A DNA stretch of 64,000 nucleotides from Micromonospora sp. CCTCC AA 2012012 (GTDB taxonomy: Bacteria; Actinomycetota; Actinomycetes; Mycobacteriales; Micromonosporaceae). The stretch covers positions 4,464,001 to 4,528,000 of the forward strand of contig NZ_CP159342.1 in the NCBI RefSeq assembly GCF_040499845.1. Direction: 5' to 3'. The notes below the pieces were generated by a model that made no database searches, was not told the origin of the DNA, and saw only the letters and a list, made by a program, of their open reading frames with translations. The position numbers were made by a program, and so were the translations under genes. Shown here in pieces: positions 60,794-64,000 of the stretch. How positions within the stretch are numbered: position 1 is the first letter of the stretch; every line of letters starts with the position of its first letter.

Positions 60794-62232
60794 CCGTTCC
60801 TCACCTTCTCTGGGATATCCGTCACTCGGGCTCGCTGATCCGGGCCGCCGCCGAACCCGCCCCGGCGATCCAGAGCCGGTCCGGCCACCAGCAGGGCGAC
60901 ACCGATCAGCACCACGGCCAGGCCGCAGCAGGCGAAGTAGGTTTCCGGCCGCACCACACTGGCGAGCTGGTAGACACGGTTGCCGGCCAGCGCGCCGAGC
61001 GCCGCGAACAGCCCGTACAGGCCGAGGTAACGGGCGGTCAGGCCGGCTGGTGCGAGCCGGGCGGTCAGGGCCAGCCCGAGCGGCCCGACGATCAGCTCGC
61101 CAGCCGCCTGCAGCAGATAGACGCCGCCCAGCCACCAGGCGGACACCGGGCCGGCGGCGGCCTGCCGCTGGGCGATGGCGAGCAGGACGAAGCTGGCGCC
61201 TGCGGCGGCGAGCGCGGCCGCGAACGACAGGGCCGGATGCCGCGGGATGTCCCGGCGCCGGCGCACCTCGGCGTAGACCGGCGCCAGCACCAGCACCAGC
61301 GCCGGGTGCAGGGCCTGCAGCCAGGCGGCCGGCACGGTGACACCGGCGACGGTTCGGCCGGTGTGGTCGCGGGCGAACAGCGCCAGCGCCGACGAGCCCT
61401 GGGCGAAGATCAACCAGTACGCCGATCCGGCCCCGAGCAGCCACGCCAGCGCGCTCAGACGGTGCCGCGCGACCGGGTCGGCGGCCAGCGCCCGGCGCAG
61501 CAGCCGCAGGTCGACGAAGGGCGCGGCGATCGTGACCAGGCCCAGCCCGAGCAGCACCGGGGTGATCGACAGCCGGTGGCCGGCGGCAAGCCCGAGCGAC
61601 AGCGCCGCCAGCGCGGCAGCGGCGCCGGCCGCGTACCACGCCAGCCGGCGCGCCGCCGCCGGTGGCAGCGGGCGCAGCGGGCCGCGCGCCGGAACCGCGC
61701 CGGTGGCGAAGACGCCCAGACCGATCGCCATCACCACGGCCGGCGCGGCGAGCGCGACCGTCCAGCCCACCCGGTCCGCGACCAGCCCGGCGACCAGGGG
61801 CCCGGCAATCGCGCTGAACTGGACGCTGACGTAGAACACCGAGTAGAGCGACGCGGTGTGGTCCCGACCCGACGGCAGCTCGGCGACCAGCGCGGCGGTG
61901 GCCGGCTTGACCAGTCCGGTGCCGATCGCCAGGCACAGCAGCCCCGCATAGAGCACGGGCACCGCCAGCAGCAGGTGGCCGCAAGCGATCAGCACGCCCC
62001 CGGTCAGCGCGGTGGCGCGGGGGCCGAGCAGCCGGTCGGCGACCCAGCCGCCCGCTGCACCGCTGAGGAACGACAGCGCGACGTACGCGCCGAACACCTG
62101 CGCCGCCTGCGCGCCGGGCAGGCCCGGTCCCTCCGCGGCGACCAGGTACAGCACCAGGGTGGCGGCGAGACCGAAGAAGCTGAACCGTTCGCACATGTCG
62201 AGTACGAACAGCGGACCGAGCCGCCCGGTCAC
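60790..62232 (-). CDS. POT/PTR-type MFS transporter
   Basis: 480 residues with about 12-14 membrane helices. MCERFSFFGL near residue 13 is the ExxERF-type motif of the POT (peptide) family, and the GGWVADRLLGPRAT loop between helices 2 and 3 is the MFS motif. It is the only transporter in the cluster part seen and probably exports the product or moves a precursor; POT members normally import, so direction is uncertain. GTG start overlaps the small upstream gene by four bases. Confidence 0.9.
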   Translation of the reverse strand: MTGRLGPLFVLDMCERFSFFGLAATLVLYLVAAEGPGLPGAQAAQVFGAYVALSFLSGAAGGWVADRLLGPRATALTGGVLIACGHLLLAVPVLYAGLLCLAIGTGLVKPATAALVAELPSGRDHTASLYSVFYVSVQFSAIAGPLVAGLVADRVGWTVALAAPAVVMAIGLGVFATGAVPARGPLRPLPPAAARRLAWYAAGAAAALAALSLGLAAGHRLSITPVLLGLGLVTIAAPFVDLRLLRRALAADPVARHRLSALAWLLGAGSAYWLIFAQGSSALALFARDHTGRTVAGVTVPAAWLQALHPALVLVLAPVYAEVRRRRDIPRHPALSFAAALAAAGASFVLLAIAQRQAAAGPVSAWWLGGVYLLQAAGELIVGPLGLALTARLAPAGLTARYLGLYGLFAALGALAGNRVYQLASVVRPETYFACCGLAVVLIGVALLVAGPALDRRGGFGGGPDQRARVTDIPEKVRNG

Positions 62233-62429
62233 GCCGGCTCCCGGTCCGTCCCGGCGTGGTTCAGCAGCGGCAGCAGCTTCTGGACCTCGCCGAGCTGGCT
62301 CCAGAGCAGCCGTTCCGCGCGCAGGCCGGACGGCGGGGGCGGGACCATGTCGAAGTACGCCGCGCCGACCGCGATCATGCCCTCCCAGAGCAGCGCGGCA
62401 CCGGTGTGGCACCACCACGGCCACCTCAC
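62229..62429 (-). CDS. Small Trp-rich protein of 66 residues in the polyketide cluster
   Basis: 66 residues, GTG start overlapping the BBE-like oxidase stop and with its own stop overlapping the transporter start. VRWPWWCHTGAALLWEGMIAV forms a hydrophobic helix, followed by a PPPP turn and an amphipathic helix (ERLLWSQLGEVQKLLPLLNHAG). It could be a small membrane or helper protein. Tight coupling on both sides supports a real gene. I do not recognise a family. Confidence 0.7.
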   Translation of the reverse strand: MRWPWWCHTGAALLWEGMIAVGAAYFDMVPPPPSGLRAERLLWSQLGEVQKLLPLLNHAGTDREPA

Positions 62430-63856
62430 GGCGCGATGCTCTGCTCGTGTCGGAAGAAGTTGCCCGGGTCGACCGCGCGCTTGACCGCTCGCAGCCGGGG
62501 CAGGTTGGTGCCGAAGAATCGGGCCGGCCAGTCCGGCTCGGGGCGGGTGCTCGGAAAGTTCACGTACGACCCACAGGCCACCGGCTCCAGGGTGGCGGCC
62601 GTGCGATCGGTCCACGCCCAGGCGGCCGGCATCGCCTCGGGGCTGGGGTTGCGCAGCGCGTACTGGTAACCGACCAGGAACCGGGCGGTGCGGTGGACGT
62701 ACCCGGTGGCGGCCGGGTCGATGTCGTTGGCGCGCCCACCGACCGCGATGAGCAGCAGATAGCGCTCCTGGTCCAGGGACGGATCCCAGGCCTCGACCGC
62801 GGCCGACGCCTCGGCGGCGGTCATCGCCCGATCGGTGAGCCGGTAGCTGCGCAGGGTGAGCGGATGCCGGTGGCCGCGGGCAACCGGGCTGGTGCCGGTG
62901 CGATGGCACTCGGCCGGTGACAGCTCCCCGCACAGACTGCGGTGCATCGCCTCGGAGTACGGCTCAGGTCCGGTCACCCGAGCCTCGGCCGGTGCACCGG
63001 CGGCCCGCTCGGCGAGCTGGGCCAGTTCCCGGCCCAGCCGGTCGGCGCCGTCCAGCGACACTCCCCAGATCCGTATCGAGGCGGGCTTGTCCGGACCGAA
63101 CGACGGCAGCACGACCAGCGAGGAGCCGAGCGTGTCCGGGGCCTCCACGCACCAGTCCTGCCAGGCGGCGAGCAGCTCCGGGGCCCGCGCCAGCGGCCAG
63201 ACGGTCTCGTAGCGCACCAGTGCGGGGGCGGCGATCGGGCGTACTTCGTAGTCGACCACCACGCCGAAGGTGCCGCCACCGCCGCCGCGCAGCGCCCAGA
63301 ACAGGTCCGGCTCCTCGTCCTCGCTGCAGCTTACGAGCCGGCCGTCGGCGAGCACGACCTTGGCGGAGACGAGCCGGTCGCTGCCCACCCCGAACCGGCG
63401 GGTCTGCCAGCCCAGGCCACCGCCGGCCAGGAAGCCGCCGGCCGCGACGGTCGGGAAGGTGCCGGTGACGATCTGCCGGCCGAGCGGTCCGAGCCGGTCG
63501 AGCGCGTCGACCGAGCGCAGCCCTGGTCCCAGGTGCACGGTGGCACCGGTGAGCCGGACGTGGTCGAGCCGGGACACGTCGATGATCAGTGCCTCGCCGG
63601 TGGACCAGCCGTTGTGGCTGTGCCCGCCGCTGCGCAGGCGCACCGGGACATCGTGCTCGGCGGCGAACCGGACCGCGCGCTGGACGTCGGCGACCGTGGC
63701 GCAGTAGACCACCGCCAGCGGCTCGATCGCGTCGAACTCAACTTGCTGCAGCTCGCGGGCCTGCGGGTAGCGCTCGTCGCCGGGGAGGACCAGGTCACCG
63801 GAGAGTCCGTCGGTGAGCGCAGCCCAAGCCACCGCGGATGCCACGGGAGGTGTCAC
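62426..63856 (-). CDS. BBE-like FAD-linked oxidase
   Basis: 476 residues of the berberine-bridge/6-hydroxynicotine oxidase (PCMH) family. The His for covalent FAD is in RSGGHSHNGWST near residue 78. The Cys used by bicovalent members is replaced by Phe in GTFPTVAAGG, so linkage is likely through His only. The C-terminal BBE motif YVNFPSTRPEPDW is present. Such oxidases finish aromatic polyketides by oxidising alcohols or closing rings (GilR is one). GTG overlaps the stop of the upstream gene. Confidence 0.92.
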   Translation of the reverse strand: MTPPVASAVAWAALTDGLSGDLVLPGDERYPQARELQQVEFDAIEPLAVVYCATVADVQRAVRFAAEHDVPVRLRSGGHSHNGWSTGEALIIDVSRLDHVRLTGATVHLGPGLRSVDALDRLGPLGRQIVTGTFPTVAAGGFLAGGGLGWQTRRFGVGSDRLVSAKVVLADGRLVSCSEDEEPDLFWALRGGGGGTFGVVVDYEVRPIAAPALVRYETVWPLARAPELLAAWQDWCVEAPDTLGSSLVVLPSFGPDKPASIRIWGVSLDGADRLGRELAQLAERAAGAPAEARVTGPEPYSEAMHRSLCGELSPAECHRTGTSPVARGHRHPLTLRSYRLTDRAMTAAEASAAVEAWDPSLDQERYLLLIAVGGRANDIDPAATGYVHRTARFLVGYQYALRNPSPEAMPAAWAWTDRTAATLEPVACGSYVNFPSTRPEPDWPARFFGTNLPRLRAVKRAVDPGNFFRHEQSIAP

Positions 63857-64000
63857 TGACCGACGCCGAACTTGGTGGCGGTGACGGCCGACCCGCTGTG
63901 GCTGCGCAGCGGCTTGCCGGCGGCGTCGTGGAAGGTCGCGCCACCGTCGCCGGTCCAGCTGGCGTCGCCGGTCAGCCTGCCGTTCACGGTGATGTGCGCG
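63853..64000 (-). CDS. C-terminal end of an unidentified protein (cut by the window)
   Basis: The last 48 residues are visible: a Gly/Thr-rich beta-like segment with SWTGDGGATFHDAAGK and the ending TATKFGVGQ. The stop overlaps the oxidase GTG, so it is in operon D. I cannot name it from this fragment. Confidence 0.7.
   Translation of the reverse strand, partial: AHITVNGRLTGDASWTGDGGATFHDAAGKPLRSHSGSAVTATKFGVGQ

Overview
The window is high-GC actinomycete chromosome. Gene content, gene order, GTG starts and long GC-rich hairpin terminators suggest Micromonospora or a close relative in the Micromonosporaceae; this is inferred, as no search was run. About the first 39 kb is core and general chromosome, and from about 39.07 kb to the right edge lies a type II polyketide (aromatic polyketide) biosynthetic gene cluster that runs off the window.

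Core part (1-38,970). Bases 78-4,741 hold a conserved hypothetical gene, a GntR regulator with a BrkB-type membrane protein, a 2'-5' RNA ligase-like protein, trpS and a CBS/CorC-type protein, all leftward. galE-galK run rightward (4,909-7,067). cysD-cysN and cysQ (sulfate activation) follow. A long leftward block resembles mycobacterial Rv1002c-Rv1018c in gene content: pth, rplY, prs, glmU, ABC-F, ispE, rsmA, tatD, metG, rsmI and, divergently, a protein O-mannosyltransferase. A tRNA-Gln(TTG), a HTH/LAGLIDADG-like protein, a TetR regulator and two DUF4383 membrane proteins interrupt it. The rpfB gene usually found between tatD and rsmA is absent. Then come a secreted vWA protein with a membrane-anchored partner, a Sfp-type phosphopantetheinyl transferase, a proline-rich DUF4352 protein, an ECF sigma/DGPF pair, a RibD-like reductase and a pentapeptide/DinB fusion.

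Polyketide cluster (39,073 to beyond 64,000, all leftward). Operon A (50,032 to 39,073) encodes TcmI-type cyclase, cupin, KS-alpha, KS-beta/CLF, ACP, aromatase/cyclase, two SDR ketoreductases, two ABM monooxygenases, a dedicated acetyl-CoA carboxylase (fused carboxyltransferase, BCCP, biotin carboxylase) and a P450. A single SARP regulator gene (52,221 to 50,179) follows. Operon B (55,524 to 52,737) encodes a DUF1772/anthrone-oxygenase-like membrane protein, a deazaflavin nitroreductase-like protein and an asparagine synthetase-like amide synthetase. Operon C (58,290 to 55,679) encodes an O-methyltransferase and a FAD monooxygenase. Operon D (beyond 64,000 to 58,441) encodes a cut-off protein, a BBE-like FAD oxidase, a 66-residue protein, a POT/MFS transporter, a second FAD monooxygenase and an SDR. 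This enzyme set is like that of pentangular polyphenol or polycyclic xanthone pathways (xantholipin, lysolipin, rubromycin, fredericamycin types); the exact product cannot be read from the sequence.

The most interesting signal is regulatory. Upstream of operons A, B, C and the SARP gene itself I see direct repeats with a (C/T/G)TC(C/G)A core at exact 11-bp steps, 50-99 bp before each start codon, as expected for SARP binding sites. The SARP gene holds two in-frame TTA codons, the only ones I noticed in the cluster, suggesting bldA (tRNA-Leu UUA) control above the SARP. Other oddities: the amide synthetase has Ser in place of the catalytic Cys2, one SDR lacks its catalytic Ser, and KS-alpha and KS-beta are not translationally coupled but separated by 81 bp holding a perfect 12-bp palindrome.
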